Origin: Candidatus Cloacimonadota bacterium
GTDB lineage: Bacteria > Cloacimonadota > Cloacimonadia > Cloacimonadales > TCS61
Direction: 5' to 3'
NCBI GenBank assembly: GCA_030638385.1
Contig: DAOWES010000246.1
Span: 1 to 5,792, forward strand
DNA length: 5,792 bases
Shown here: piece by piece, positions 5,717-5,792 of the stretch
Position numbering within the stretch: position 1 is the first letter of the stretch
How the letters are laid out: every line of letters starts with the position of its first letter
Made by a program: the position numbers and the translations under genes
The notes under the pieces: generated by a model
The model's database searches: none
What the model saw: only the letters and a program-made list of their open reading frames with translations
Told to the model about the DNA's origin: nothing

Positions 5717-5792
5717 TTATAGAACAAATCTAATAGCAATAAATAATAAAAATATTCCATAAGCACTTTTTAGCAATTTCGATGGAACACGC
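5717..5792 (-). CDS. C-terminus of a TauE/SafE-like membrane protein (partial)
   Basis: The last 24 codons before a TAA (5719-5717) are visible, and the gene continues past the right edge. They read RVPSKLLKSAYG, then IFLLFIAIRFVL: a short basic amphipathic stretch followed by a hydrophobic segment ending the protein. This closely fits the usual ending of TauE/SafE family permeases (lp..lLr..fgi.Ll..alr.l), which are proposed to export sulfite or other sulfur compounds or organic acids across the inner membrane. The call rests on this short tail only. Another short membrane protein, or chance, remains possible. It is on the same strand as the two downstream genes but 618 bp away, so it is probably a separate transcription unit. 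Confidence 0.5.
   Translation of the reverse strand, partial: RVPSKLLKSAYGIFLLFIAIRFVL

Overview
The window is an AT-rich bacterial segment. It holds two complete genes on the minus strand, the last codons of a third minus-strand gene at the right edge, and two repeat-filled intergenic regions. The long exported TPR protein implies a cell with a periplasm or outer surface. Its style, together with repeat-crowded gaps, fits a Gram-negative of the FCB type (Cloacimonadota would be my first guess). This assignment rests on general resemblance only, because no rRNA or marker gene is present.

Layout, right to left in the direction of transcription. At 5717-5792 is the C-terminus of a membrane protein resembling the TauE/SafE family. 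At 5099-5716 is a gap of about 0.6 kb without a credible gene. It is built from short repeated modules, hairpins and a candidate promoter. At 1604-5098 is a 1164-residue exported tetratricopeptide-repeat protein with a strong Shine-Dalgarno site. After a 95-nt gap carrying mutually exclusive hairpins, 288-1508 encodes a 406-residue PHP-family protein of the endonuclease Q type, predicted to nick DNA at deaminated bases. At 1-287 is a second repeat-rich gap with no gene.

The TPR and EndoQ-like genes are probably co-transcribed, as they share a strand, lie close together and have no clear terminator between them. Their products should act in different compartments (periplasm versus cytoplasm), so I infer no shared pathway. 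The non-coding parts are the most unusual material. The same repeat families occur on both sides of the two-gene block, including a nearly identical direct repeat at 231-258 and 5619-5646. One repeat module also exists in two versions, with and without an embedded palindrome, which looks like an occupied and an unoccupied site. I did not find evidence for a wholly new multi-gene system in this window.
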